Source of the DNA: Arthrobacter bambusae
Lineage (GTDB): Bacteria > Actinomycetota > Actinomycetes > Actinomycetales > Micrococcaceae
Length of the DNA: 64,000 nucleotides
Assembly: GCF_030812595.1 (NCBI RefSeq)
Contig: NZ_JAUSSZ010000003.1
Coordinates: 186,001 to 250,000 of the forward strand
Direction: 5' to 3'
Positions 24,817 through 33,509 of this stretch are shown here, in pieces (positions within the stretch are counted from its first letter, which is position 1; the number at the start of each line of letters is the position of its first letter). The position numbers and the translations under genes were made by a program. The notes beneath the pieces were generated by a model. It saw nothing but the letters and a program-made list of their open reading frames with translations. It was not told where the DNA came from and made no database searches.

Positions 24817-25056
24817 ATGGGCAACACTGCAACCATCCAGACGAACATCAGCGTTTCGGGCATGACCTGCGGGCACTGCGTTTCGGCAGTCAGCGAGGAA
24901 ATTGAGTCCTTGGCAGGGGTGGAGAATGTCGAGATCGATCTGAATGCCGGCGGAATCTCCACCGTCACCATCACCTCCACCCAGGAATTGTCGCCGTCGG
25001 AAATCGGCGAGGCCGTCGCCGAAGCCGGCTACCTGGTAGTCGCCAACGAGGCCTAG
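24817..25056 (+). CDS. copZ: Copper chaperone, HMA domain
   Basis: 79 residues from ATG 24817, with AAGGAG 5 bases upstream. It is a single heavy-metal-associated domain with SGMTCGHCVSAVSEEI supplying the two Cu(I) cysteines, and the typical ferredoxin-like fold ending in AEAGY. It probably hands Cu(I) to CopA or to CsoR. It lies between csoR and copA with short gaps. Confidence 0.93.
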   Translation: MGNTATIQTNISVSGMTCGHCVSAVSEEIESLAGVENVEIDLNAGGISTVTITSTQELSPSEIGEAVAEAGYLVVANEA

Positions 25057-25064
25057 GGGCCAAT

Positions 25065-27404
25065 GTGAGCAATCACGATGTCCTTCGCCAAACGGGCACA
25101 CGCATCGTCGAACTCGACATCGAGGGTATGACGTGCGCATCCTGCGTGGCCCGCGTAGAGCGGAAACTGGGCAAGCTCGACGGCGTGGAGGCTTCAGTCA
25201 ACCTCCCCCTCGAATCAGCCCGGGTGACAGTTCCGGACGGCGTCACGGACCAACAAATCGTCGACACCGTGAACGCAACGGGCTACAAGGCCTGGATACG
25301 CGATTCGCGGCCCAGCCCGTCCATCACTGAAGACAGCGCGACTGAAGGGGGCGCGACTGAAGGCAGTGCGGAAGAGGGCCTCGAACCTGGGCATGACCAC
25401 AACGACCATATGCACCACGGTCCAACAGCGTCCAAGTTGCGCCCCAGGCTCTTTGCCGCCGCCATACTGACTGTCCCGGTCTTCGCCATCTCGATGATTC
25501 CAGCTTTGCAATTCCCGCAATGGGGCTGGGTGGCCGCCGCACTTTCACTTCCCGTGGTGACATGGGCTGCGTGGCCCTTCCACCGGGCCGCCGCCGTCAA
25601 TGCCCGGCATTTCGCGTCGACCATGGACACGCTCGTCTCGATCGGGGTCCTGGCTGCATACCTCTATTCCGCGTGGCAGCTCCTTGCCAACCCCATGATG
25701 ACTGAACACCCCGGCATGGAGTCCATGGGAGGCGTGAGCGGCGGGCTGTACTTCGAGGTTGCGGCCGTGGTCACCACCTTCCTGCTTCTGGGCCGTTTCC
25801 TTGAGGCCAACGCCAAAGCGAAAGCGGGCGACGCCCTCAAGGCCCTGCTGAACCTGGGAGCAAAGGACGCAACGGTGCTGCGCGACGGCGTCGAGCACAA
25901 GATCCCGGCCGAGCAGCTCGTAGCCGGGGACATCTTCATGGTTCGTCCGGGAGAGAAGATTGCCACTGACGGCGTTGTGACGGGCGGCTCATCCGCCGTG
26001 GACGCCTCATTGGTCACCGGTGAATCCGTACCCGTGGAGGTCGGACCGGGAAGCCAGGTCACAGGCGCCACCATCAATACCTCGGGCCGTTTGCTGGTCC
26101 GCGCAACCCGGGTCGGTTCCGACACTACGCTCGCTCAGATGGGGCGGTTGGTGAGCCAAGCGCAGACTGGCAAAGCCCCGATTGCACGGCTCGCGGATCG
26201 CATCAGCGCCGTCTTCGTTCCGGTCGTGCTGGCCATTGCCGTGGTGACGTTCGTATTCTGGCTTGCCCTGGGCAAGGACCTCAATGCCTCGTTCACGGCG
26301 GCTGTGGCGGTGCTCGTGATTGCGTGCCCGTGTGCGCTTGGGCTTGCGACCCCCGTTGGCCTTTTGACCGGGACCGGCCGGGGCGCGCAGCTCGGCATCC
26401 TCATCAAAGGTCCACAGGTGCTTGAAGATACCCGCACGGTGGACGCCATCCTGTTGGACAAGACCGGTACCGTCACCAGCGGCAAGCTCGCCGTGGGACA
26501 CACCCTGGCCTTGAACGGCCACTCCGCAGCGGAGGTTCTCACGCTCGCAGGCGCCGTCGAGGCGGCGTCGGAACACCCTATTGCCCACGCCATTGCCGCT
26601 GCAGCCAAGTCCGCGGTGCCCGACGCCGGCCCGCTCCCCGCCGTGAAGGACTTCAGTTCTGCCCCGGGCGGCGGAGTCCGGGGAATGGTTGCGCTGAAGG
26701 GCGCAGATGGAACGGTGGTAGCTGGCAGGACCGGCTGGCTGGAAGACAACGGAATCTTCCCAGACGATGCACAGCGCCAGGCGCTGGCCACGGCGGAATC
26801 CGGTGGCGCTACCGCCATCTGGGTTGCCATGGACGGGGAGCCCGCTGGAATCGTCACGCTACGGGACACGGTCAAACCCGGGTCGGCTGCAGCCATCGCG
26901 AAGCTCAAGGAACTCGGGATCCGCCCCCTGCTCCTGACCGGAGACAATGCCGCCGTCGCCGCCCAAGTCGCCACCGCCGTCGGGATCTCCCCGGAAGACG
27001 TATTCGCGGGGGTCCTGCCGGAAGGCAAAGTGGAAGCGGTACGGAAACTCCAGTCCCAGGGCTCTACTGTGGCCATGGCAGGAGACGGAGTCAACGACGC
27101 CGCAGCCCTGGCGCAGGCCGACCTTGGCATCGCCATGGGATCCGGCACGGACGTCGCTATCGAGGCCTCGGATCTGACCGTGATGGGCAGCGACCTCGGC
27201 CAGCTGGTGCAAGCCATCGAGCTGTCCCGGAAGACGCTCACCACCATCAAGACAAACCTGTTCTGGGCCTTCTTCTACAACGCCATCGGCATCCCCGTGG
27301 CAGCCCTTGGCTTGCTCAACCCGATGATCGCCGGCGCGGCCATGGCTGCGAGCTCGGTCCTGGTGGTCGCAAATTCGCTGCGGCTGCGCTCATTTGCGAA
27401 GTAG
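25065..27404 (+). CDS. copA: Cu(+)-exporting P1B-type ATPase
   Basis: 779 residues from GTG 25065. An N-terminal HMA domain carries GMTCASCVARVE, followed by a His-rich linker (HDHNDHMHHG). P-type ATPase marks occur in order: TGES in the actuator domain, the CPC ion motif in CPCALGLATP, phosphorylation loop DKTGTVTSG, EHPIAHA and GDGVNDAAAL. Eight membrane helices fit the family. It pumps Cu(I) out of the cytoplasm. It is the last gene of csoR-copZ-copA. Confidence 0.97.
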   Translation: MSNHDVLRQTGTRIVELDIEGMTCASCVARVERKLGKLDGVEASVNLPLESARVTVPDGVTDQQIVDTVNATGYKAWIRDSRPSPSITEDSATEGGATEGSAEEGLEPGHDHNDHMHHGPTASKLRPRLFAAAILTVPVFAISMIPALQFPQWGWVAAALSLPVVTWAAWPFHRAAAVNARHFASTMDTLVSIGVLAAYLYSAWQLLANPMMTEHPGMESMGGVSGGLYFEVAAVVTTFLLLGRFLEANAKAKAGDALKALLNLGAKDATVLRDGVEHKIPAEQLVAGDIFMVRPGEKIATDGVVTGGSSAVDASLVTGESVPVEVGPGSQVTGATINTSGRLLVRATRVGSDTTLAQMGRLVSQAQTGKAPIARLADRISAVFVPVVLAIAVVTFVFWLALGKDLNASFTAAVAVLVIACPCALGLATPVGLLTGTGRGAQLGILIKGPQVLEDTRTVDAILLDKTGTVTSGKLAVGHTLALNGHSAAEVLTLAGAVEAASEHPIAHAIAAAAKSAVPDAGPLPAVKDFSSAPGGGVRGMVALKGADGTVVAGRTGWLEDNGIFPDDAQRQALATAESGGATAIWVAMDGEPAGIVTLRDTVKPGSAAAIAKLKELGIRPLLLTGDNAAVAAQVATAVGISPEDVFAGVLPEGKVEAVRKLQSQGSTVAMAGDGVNDAAALAQADLGIAMGSGTDVAIEASDLTVMGSDLGQLVQAIELSRKTLTTIKTNLFWAFFYNAIGIPVAALGLLNPMIAGAAMAASSVLVVANSLRLRSFAK

Positions 27405-27460
27405 CCCAAGGCCGATCAACTAACGGCCGGCCAGGAGGCTAAGCCTGTCAGGCTGGAAGG

Positions 27461-27733
27461 CTAGGCCGTTCCGAAACGGACAGCGGCCCGCGCCTTGGCC
27501 TTGGCTGCTTCCTCATCGCGATTCCGGGCCGGTGCATGGGTCACGAGGGAATCGAGCAGATGCTGTGTGATGTGCGCGATCTCGTGGACAGCCTCGGCGA
27601 AGGCCTCCTCGTTGGCCTTGGACGGCTTCGTCGTTCCGCTGATTTTGCGCACGTACTGCAGGGCTGCGGCTTCCACCTCCGCTGAGGTGGCTCGGGGCTC
27701 AAAATTGTGAAGAGTGTGGATGTTGCGGCACAT
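27461..27733 (-). CDS. DUF2277 family protein
   Basis: 90 residues starting MCRNIHTLHNFEPRATSAEV, the hallmark opening of DUF2277, with RKISGTTKPSKANEEAF following. The family is small, soluble and of unknown role. It is convergent with copA and stands alone. Confidence 0.9.
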   Translation of the reverse strand: MCRNIHTLHNFEPRATSAEVEAAALQYVRKISGTTKPSKANEEAFAEAVHEIAHITQHLLDSLVTHAPARNRDEEAAKAKARAAVRFGTA

Positions 27734-27772
27734 ATCAACATGCTAGGCCAGCTTGGCGCCAGCCGGGGAGGC

Positions 27773-28633
27773 CTAAAACGCACTCTCGGAAGGAACGGGC
27801 TCGACGTCGTTCGCGTGGTCAAGCTCGGGGGCCTTGTCTGCGCGCAGCTCATCGATCCGGACCAAGACTACTCCGCACACGATGAGCGCCCCGCCAACGA
27901 GCTGGATGGCTCCCGGCAATTCGGCCAGCAGCAACCAGGCCCACACCACAGCGAACAGCACTTCCGTGAGCGAGACGAAAGATGCAACCTTGGAACCGAG
28001 GCCTCGTGCTGCCATGATCCCCGTGACGTAGGACAGCACGGTGGACAGGATGACGAGGCCGGCGATCGATACCCAGCACGGCGTGGTCCACGGCCCGAGT
28101 TTGGTGTCCGCCGTGGCGAAATTCATGGACACCAGACCGGTCGCGCCGGCAATCCAGATGAGTAATGAACCGGCCATCAGGCCACCTGAGGCAAGCACGA
28201 TGGGCGGCAGCGTGTCGTTCTGCTTGGCTGTGATGAAGAAGTAGATGACCAGGCAAACGGCCGCGGCCATGCCCCACAGGACGCCGATGAGGTCCACCTT
28301 CACGGAACCCGTGAGATCGAGCACCAGGACAAGGCCGCCGAGGGAAAGCAGCGTTCCCATGGCGGTGAGCGCCCGCGGCCGGCGTCGGCTCGCGGCCCAC
28401 AGCCACAGGACGATCATGGTTGGCGCGAGATATTCGAGCAGGAGGGCGACGCCCACGGACAGCCTGGATACCGCGTTGAAGTAGAACAACTGGCACCCGG
28501 CAACACCGATCACGCCGAACAACAGGATGGTGACCCAGTTGTCCTTGAGCTGGTGCCAACGGCCACGGAGCGCGAGCCCCAGGCCCGACGCCATGAAGCC
28601 CGCAGCACCAGCCCGGTTTGTTGCAGCTGACAC
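27773..28633 (-). CDS. EamA/DMT-family transporter with shortened N-terminus
   Basis: 286 residues from GTG 28633, preceded by AGGAGG at a 6-base spacing. Most of the two EamA repeats is present: LFYFNAVSRLSVGVALLLEY in the first and FVSLTEVLFAVVWAWLLLAE in the second. The protein begins MSAATNRAGAAGFM, so the first one or two membrane helices of the usual ten are missing and an in-frame stop lies just upstream. It may be a working shortened exporter or a decayed gene. Substrate unknown. Confidence 0.82.
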   Translation of the reverse strand: MSAATNRAGAAGFMASGLGLALRGRWHQLKDNWVTILLFGVIGVAGCQLFYFNAVSRLSVGVALLLEYLAPTMIVLWLWAASRRRPRALTAMGTLLSLGGLVLVLDLTGSVKVDLIGVLWGMAAAVCLVIYFFITAKQNDTLPPIVLASGGLMAGSLLIWIAGATGLVSMNFATADTKLGPWTTPCWVSIAGLVILSTVLSYVTGIMAARGLGSKVASFVSLTEVLFAVVWAWLLLAELPGAIQLVGGALIVCGVVLVRIDELRADKAPELDHANDVEPVPSESAF

Positions 28634-28639
28634 AGCAGC

Positions 28640-28652
28640 CTCCTGTCAGGAG
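28640..28652. promoter_or_regulatory. Small palindrome in the divergent EamA/CGNR control region
   Basis: CTCCTG-T-CAGGAG at 28640-28652 covers the ribosome binding site of the leftward transporter gene, within a 70-base divergent gap. It could be an operator for the CGNR protein or an RNA hairpin; the sequence does not decide. Confidence 0.35.
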
Positions 28653-28703
28653 TAAAATAAGTTACGCTGCTGACACTACCCTCGAGAGATGTAAGGAGTC
28701 AAA

Positions 28704-29252
28704 GTGCTTTTTGCACCTGACACTGAAGTGGCCCTTCGAAGCGCGGTCAATTTGATCAACACGGCCGCCAATGGCACCGAATCGCTCACGGGCGTCGCCG
28801 AACTCCAGGCCTTCCTCGACGCGGAAGAATTCACGGGGACCCGCGAAGGAACCGAGTCCGAATTAGTCAGCGTGAAGGGACTGCGGACCCAGCTGGCTTC
28901 CCTGTGGACGAGCGATGAGGACGCGGCCGCAAAAGCCGTCAACCAGCTCCTCAGTGCCGCGCACGCGCTCCCCCAATTGGTCAAGCACGATCGTTGGGAC
29001 TGGCACTTGCACGCCACCACCCCCGAAGCGCCCCTCGCGGAACGCATGGGCACGGAAGCGGCCATGGCACTCGTGGACGTCATCCGCAGCAAGGAAATGG
29101 GACGCCTGCGGGTGTGCGCGGCAGACGACTGCGACGCCGTCGTGCTGGACCTAAGCCGCAACCGTTCCAAGCTCTATTGCGATACCGGTAACTGCGCCAA
29201 CCGAACGCATGTGGCAGCTTACCGGGCCCGGAAGGCCTCGGGTGCGGAGTGA
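28704..29252 (+). CDS. CGNR zinc-finger protein (ABATE domain)
   Basis: 182 residues from GTG 28704, preceded by AAGGAG. The N-terminal 120 residues are the ABATE domain, and the C-terminus is a CGNR-type zinc finger with the pattern CAADDCDAVVLDLSRNRSKLYC. The signature tetrapeptide reads CANR instead of CGNR. Such proteins are thought to be stress-related DNA-binding regulators. It is divergent from the EamA transporter gene, which it may control. Confidence 0.88.
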   Translation: MLFAPDTEVALRSAVNLINTAANGTESLTGVAELQAFLDAEEFTGTREGTESELVSVKGLRTQLASLWTSDEDAAAKAVNQLLSAAHALPQLVKHDRWDWHLHATTPEAPLAERMGTEAAMALVDVIRSKEMGRLRVCAADDCDAVVLDLSRNRSKLYCDTGNCANRTHVAAYRARKASGAE

Positions 29253-29261
29253 GCTAACAGC

Positions 29262-29618
29262 CTAGGGGGCGTCGGCGTCGGGCGTTTCGTTCTCGCTGCC
29301 CGCCTGGGGGGCGGCAGAACCGCGACCTTGGCCCGGCTTCCTGGAACTCAGGTTGACGCCCGAGCCCTTGCCAAGGTGCTCGGCATTTTCCTTGTAGCTC
29401 ATGGAAAGCATCGCAGCGAGGACAAGGCTCACAATGAATGCGATGCCGGCGCCGGTGAAGGCAAGGTCAAAGCGCGGAGTACGGGCGCTGCCGCCGGAGG
29501 CGAAGATCAGCACGGCGAAGAAGATCACGACGGCCCAGAACGCGGAGAACATCAGCGGTCCCTTCACCGAGGTCCGCATCTTGCGCGGCTCTCCTGGTTT
29601 CTGGTCAGCCAAGGTCAT
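29262..29618 (-). CDS. Small two-helix membrane protein, unknown function
   Basis: 118 residues with two clear membrane helices (GPLMFSAFWAVVIFFAVLIF and AGIAFIVSLVLAAMLSMSY) and a charged, proline-rich C-terminal tail. The loop between them carries ARTPRFDLA. I recognise no named family. It is convergent with the CGNR gene and 67 bases downstream of another membrane protein gene. Confidence 0.75.
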   Translation of the reverse strand: MTLADQKPGEPRKMRTSVKGPLMFSAFWAVVIFFAVLIFASGGSARTPRFDLAFTGAGIAFIVSLVLAAMLSMSYKENAEHLGKGSGVNLSSRKPGQGRGSAAPQAGSENETPDADAP

Positions 29619-29685
29619 TCCTCCAATGTGGGTGTTGGCGCCGTTCGCGCCTTGAGAGTTCTACGCAGGGTAGAACGTACGACTA

Positions 29686-30240
29686 CTAGTTTACGGCCTC
29701 AGCGGAGGGGCTTTGCCCATCGTGCCGCAGGCTCAGTCCGGAAAGCAGCCACAGGACTCCCCCGATGATGGCGCCTCCGCCGGCAACACCGAGTAGCGCA
29801 TGCGCTCCAAGGCCGATGAAGAACGGCAACGCAACTGCGGTTCCGATGCCCACCACGCCGGAAATGATCCAGTCCCGGGCAAGCACATGCCGTCCGCGCT
29901 GCCGGAATCCATGGATCAGCTCAAGCACTCCCAGCACCAGCAATCCTCCGAGCGCGCAAACGCCGACCCCCGTGTCTGATTGCGTGATCAAGGCACCCAC
30001 CCCTGCCAAGCCGACCACGACGGCCGCGGCTGCCGGAACGCTCTGAGCCAGGAACGCGGCGCCCGCGGTGGCGAGCAGGTAAAGCCCGGTAGCCCAGGCC
30101 AGGACGTGAACGGAGGGCGAGCCCCAGAAGACGGTCACGGCTCCAAACACCAGCGCAACACCGGCGCGGAGAAGTACGGGCTTCCAGAGGCCGGCTGCTG
30201 TGGGCGTGGATGAAGTCGCTGAAGAGGCGGGGAGAGTCAC
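29686..30240 (-). CDS. Multi-helix membrane protein, HdeD/DUF308-like
   Basis: 184 residues with six predicted membrane helices in three pairs, including VLLRAGVALVFGAVTVFWG, LLVLGVLELIHGFRQRGR and DWIISGVVGIGTAVALPFF. This pattern resembles the HdeD/DUF308 family; the match is by style only. It starts 9 bases after the MATE gene ends and probably shares its transcript. Confidence 0.7.
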   Translation of the reverse strand: MTLPASSATSSTPTAAGLWKPVLLRAGVALVFGAVTVFWGSPSVHVLAWATGLYLLATAGAAFLAQSVPAAAAVVVGLAGVGALITQSDTGVGVCALGGLLVLGVLELIHGFRQRGRHVLARDWIISGVVGIGTAVALPFFIGLGAHALLGVAGGGAIIGGVLWLLSGLSLRHDGQSPSAEAVN

Positions 30241-30249
30241 CAGTCCAGT

Positions 30250-31593
30250 TTAGTGCGAACCCAGGACCATCCATTGGTCGGAGCGTGCCCGCAGCCCCAA
30301 AGTGACCCCGCGGGCCGCCATGTAGCCCAGCGCGAACGCGGCCCAGAGCCACACGAGCGCCGCCGCGCCGTCGGGCCTTGTCAGGTGGACTGCCGCCAAA
30401 AGCGGCAGGTAGACCGCGAGGTTCACGACGCCGGCAATCGCCAAGTAGGGAGCATCGCCCGCACCGATCAGGACGCCGTCCAGAACGAAGACGTAGCCCG
30501 CAAGGGGCTGCCCGACGGCGAGCACCCACAGTGCCGCGGTGAGAGCGGACTGGACGCCTGCGTCGGAGGTGAAGAGGAGGCCGGCCCACGGAGCGGCCAC
30601 CGCGAGGAGGGCGCCGGTCACGACGCCGAAACCCAAGCCCCAGCGGACCATGGTGCGGGTGAGTTCTCGCGCCCGCGCCGGATGGGAGGCTCCGAGTTCC
30701 TTGCCGATGAGTGCCTGCGCGGCAATCGCCAAGGCGTCCAGGGCAAAGGCAAGGAAAGAGAAGATGGTCATAGCCAGCTGGTGTGCCGCCAGGTTCACGG
30801 ACCCTTGGGAAGTGACCACGAAGACGGTGCCCAGGATAGCCAGGCGCAGGCTGAGGGTGCGGAGCATGAGCCATGAACCCACGGTGGTCATCGTGCGGAT
30901 TCCGTGCCAGTCCGGGCGCAGTGAAACGCCGTGGCGCCGCGCATTCCGTCCCACCATCACCAGATACACCGCGGCCATGGCCCATTGGGCAATGCTGGTG
31001 CCGATGGCCGACCCCGCGACGGACATGTGCAACCCATAGACGAGGGTCCAGTTCAGGCCGATGTTCGCGGCGAAGCCCACCGTTGCGACCACCAAGGGAG
31101 TGCGGGTGTCCTGCAGCCCGCGAAGCACGCCGGTGCCGGCGAAGATCAGCAGCATGGCGACGAGTCCCGGCATCGACCAGCGCAAATAGTCGACAGCGTA
31201 GCTCCGCACCTCGCCGCTGGCGCCAAGCAACCCGAGCAGCGGCTCAGCCGCGAGGAAGCCGGCCGCCGCCAGGACGGCGCCCAGCAGCAAAGCCAGCCAC
31301 GTGCCGTCGCGCCCTGCGGCCAGCGCTTTGGCGAGCTTTCCGTCTCCGATGGCCCTCGCCACTGCGGGAGTCGTCGAATATGCCAGAAAGACCATAAGTC
31401 CGACGGCGGTGTACAGAAGAGTGGATGCCAGCCCCACGCCCGCCAATTGCGGGACGCCAAGGTGCCCCACTATGGCGGAGTCGGCCAAGAGGAAGAGCGG
31501 TTCTGCGATGAGCGCCCCAAAGGCCGGGACAGCCAGGCGCAGGATTTCGCGTGCAGTTGAGCTCGTGGTGGTGCGGGTCACTGTTTGGGGCAC
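30250..31593 (-). CDS. MATE-family efflux transporter
   Basis: 447 residues with twelve helices in two halves. EILRLAVPAFGALIAEPLFLLADSA is the standard MATE opening, and LRGLQDTRTPLVVATVGF and VLIGAGDAPYLA match the DinF-like branch. It would export cationic drugs or related compounds in exchange for H+ or Na+. It is divergent from the thioesterase gene and followed closely by the DUF308-like gene. Confidence 0.93.
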   Translation of the reverse strand: MPQTVTRTTTSSTAREILRLAVPAFGALIAEPLFLLADSAIVGHLGVPQLAGVGLASTLLYTAVGLMVFLAYSTTPAVARAIGDGKLAKALAAGRDGTWLALLLGAVLAAAGFLAAEPLLGLLGASGEVRSYAVDYLRWSMPGLVAMLLIFAGTGVLRGLQDTRTPLVVATVGFAANIGLNWTLVYGLHMSVAGSAIGTSIAQWAMAAVYLVMVGRNARRHGVSLRPDWHGIRTMTTVGSWLMLRTLSLRLAILGTVFVVTSQGSVNLAAHQLAMTIFSFLAFALDALAIAAQALIGKELGASHPARARELTRTMVRWGLGFGVVTGALLAVAAPWAGLLFTSDAGVQSALTAALWVLAVGQPLAGYVFVLDGVLIGAGDAPYLAIAGVVNLAVYLPLLAAVHLTRPDGAAALVWLWAAFALGYMAARGVTLGLRARSDQWMVLGSH

Positions 31594-31686
31594 TTTCCCA
31601 GCCTAGCGGGGCACGCCGACTCTGCCGAAGCCGGTCCGGCCCGTCATAGAGCGCGCCGGGATCCCTGCCGTCGATACACTCACGTC

Positions 31687-32655
31687 ATGAGCGAGCTCCC
31701 CTCCCACTCCGTCACCCTGCGGTTCCTTGCCTCCCCCACCGATGTCGGACACAGCGGCTCGGTCGACGCCGGCACGGTCCTTGAGTGGGTGGACAAGGCC
31801 GCTTATGCGGCAGCTGTCGGCTGGGCGAAGTCCTATTGCGTCACGGCATACGTGGGCAACATCCATTTCGCCGACCCAGTGAACAGCGGAGACATGGTCG
31901 AGGTCGAAGCGACCATCGTCTACACGGGCCGCTCGTCCATGCACATCCGGACCATCGTGTCCTCGGGCGACCCCAAGGGCGGCCCGGCCACGATGCGCAG
32001 CCAGTGCCTGGTGATCTTCGTCGCGGTCGGTCCCGACGGCCGCCCGGTTCCGGTTCCGCAGTTCGAGCCTTCGACGCCGCAGGAAATCGAGCAGCGTGAC
32101 AACGCCCTCGCGCGGATCGCCGTGCGGGAAAAGATCGTCGAAGCCATGAACGCACAGGAATATACCGACGCCGGCACGGCCGAGCGCGTTGTCCTCCGCT
32201 TCATGGCAGCTCCCACCGACGTGAACTGGGGCGGGAAGGTCCACGGGGGCATCGTCATGAAGTGGATCGATGAGGCAGCCTACGTCTGCGCTTCCCGCTA
32301 TTGCGGCAAGGACACCGTGGCCGTGTTCTCCGGCGGCGTGCGCTTCTACCGCCCACTGTTGATCGGCGACGTGGTGGAAGTCGAAGCCCGGCTCGTCTAT
32401 ACAGGCCACAAAGGCATGCATATTGCCGTGCACGTGCGTTCCGGAAATCCGAAGGGCCGTGAGATGAAGCTGACCACCTACTGCCTCACAGTCATGGTGG
32501 CGAGGGACGAAACCGGCACGTCCGTTCCGATCCCGCCGTGGGTCCCGGTAACCGACGAGGACCGCCGTCTTCACGCCCACGCCCGCGAGCTGCTGGAGAT
32601 CCGGGGACGGGCTCCCGGAAACCGGATGCCCGACCATTTGCTCAATGGCGGGTAG
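31687..32655 (+). CDS. Acyl-CoA thioesterase with two hotdog domains
   Basis: 322 residues from ATG 31687. Two copies of the acyl-CoA hydrolase domain are visible. The first holds VLEWVDKAAYAAAVGW and the second VMKWIDEAAYVCASRY; each carries the catalytic aspartate. Each is followed by a V-E-V-E-A strand and an x-x-M-H-I strand. The enzyme hydrolyses acyl-CoA esters in the cytoplasm. The duplicated arrangement matches the eukaryote-like and actinobacterial double-hotdog thioesterases. It borders the foreign-looking region on its right. Confidence 0.92.
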   Translation: MSELPSHSVTLRFLASPTDVGHSGSVDAGTVLEWVDKAAYAAAVGWAKSYCVTAYVGNIHFADPVNSGDMVEVEATIVYTGRSSMHIRTIVSSGDPKGGPATMRSQCLVIFVAVGPDGRPVPVPQFEPSTPQEIEQRDNALARIAVREKIVEAMNAQEYTDAGTAERVVLRFMAAPTDVNWGGKVHGGIVMKWIDEAAYVCASRYCGKDTVAVFSGGVRFYRPLLIGDVVEVEARLVYTGHKGMHIAVHVRSGNPKGREMKLTTYCLTVMVARDETGTSVPIPPWVPVTDEDRRLHAHARELLEIRGRAPGNRMPDHLLNGG

Positions 32656-32708
32656 GCGTTCCGCGAGGGTCTGGCGCCGCGACGTCCTAGGCCGCGCGGC
32701 TTCGGCAC

Positions 32709-32819
32709 GCCATGGGCCAGCTCGTCGTTGCGCGCGAACACTGCGCTAGGCAGGTCGGCACCCTCCAGCAATGCCGTCGCGGCGCCCCCGGCGGCAAGCG
32801 TGATCGCTGACGACGACAC
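32709..32819 (-). pseudogene. LacI-family regulator fragment
   Basis: About 37 codons read ALLEGADLPSAVFARNDELA, the strand-turn region of the LacI/PurR effector domain that carries the conserved N-D pair. The frame then continues as unrelated arginine-rich sequence and nothing upstream matches a helix-turn-helix. It appears to be a leftover piece of a regulator gene. Confidence 0.4.
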
Positions 32820-33197
32820 GACCGTCGACGGCGTTGATTTTCGCAGAAAATGACTCTTCGAACACCGAGTTCATCTCTTGGAGTCGCTTTCGCGGTTGAT
32901 TCCAAGTTCGATTTCATCCGTGTGTGCTGGTTCGGATCGAACGAACATCTGCAGCTCTTATAGGCCCGAAGGCATATGAAGTCTGCCGCCTTGCCATTTA
33001 GACCATCAGCACTCCCGGAAGAACACACGAAGCCGTCAATACGTGTAACGCACGTTTCCCGGTCGAAGTGATCCCATCTCGACATTGATCGGTTGGAATG
33101 AGGGTCACAAACGTGCTGGAAGATATGCGCAGATGACCAGCGGCGGCTCTTTGTTGCACTGTCCGATTGTGGCCGTCCAATAGAGGAGGTACTTCCC
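32820..33197. other. Gap with no supported gene
   Basis: Only very short open frames without ribosome binding sites or recognisable products occur here. Base composition is lower in G+C than in the flanking genes. A long minus-strand frame at 32687-33304 has a serine/arginine-rich composition typical of noise. Confidence 0.6.
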
Positions 33198-33329
33198 GTG
33201 TCGCAGGATGCATCCAGCATGGGCGTCGAGCTTATTGGACCTTCGGCGCCTACCCTGCTCGATGCTGAGACGCCTGAGTGTGAAGGCCGGAACGTGCTCC
33301 GCATTCTTTACGCCTTTATTTCGCAGTAA
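33198..33329 (+). CDS. 43-residue peptide of unknown function upstream of the bacteriocin gene
   Basis: GTG 33198 is preceded by GAGGAGG at an 8-base spacing, the best ribosome binding site in this region, and the frame stops at TAA 33327. The peptide starts MSQDASSMGVELIGPSAP, contains one cysteine (TPECEGRN) and ends RILYAFISQ. It has no signal peptide and no double-glycine site. It could be a leader peptide, a small regulatory peptide or a ribosomally made precursor. It lies 180 bases before the lactococcin-like gene in the same direction; shared function is inference. Confidence 0.45.
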   Translation: MSQDASSMGVELIGPSAPTLLDAETPECEGRNVLRILYAFISQ

Positions 33330-33440
33330 TTGATTGCTTTCGGCAATAGTAATCTTGCTGTTTAAGACTTAATAAGTGTTGTTACCGAGTCGTTACTGGC
33401 CTTGGGTTGAATACTGGGAGTATCCTGATAGCTTTCTTTG

Positions 33441-33505
33441 TGGGGGATATATCTGAACGTTGACATTCCCCCATCTCGCATTCGCATTAATAAATTTGGG
33501 GGAAT
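33441..33505 (+). promoter_or_regulatory. Three complementary G/C arms around the bacteriocin ribosome binding site
   Basis: TGGGGGA (33441-33447), ATTCCCCCA (33465-33473) and TGGGGGAAT (33497-33505) occur in order. The middle arm can pair with either outer arm. The third arm contains the Shine-Dalgarno sequence of the bacteriocin gene, so pairing of arms 2 and 3 (9 perfect base pairs) would hide it. TTGACA at 33460-33465 overlaps arm 2, so a DNA operator is an alternative reading. Confidence 0.55.
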
Positions 33506-33509
33506 TTGT

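Noticed and set aside
32687..33304. 205-codon leftward frame in the gap before the bacteriocin cluster
   Set aside because: Ser/Arg-rich, no domain and no ribosome binding site, and it covers the better supported 43-codon gene on the other strand.
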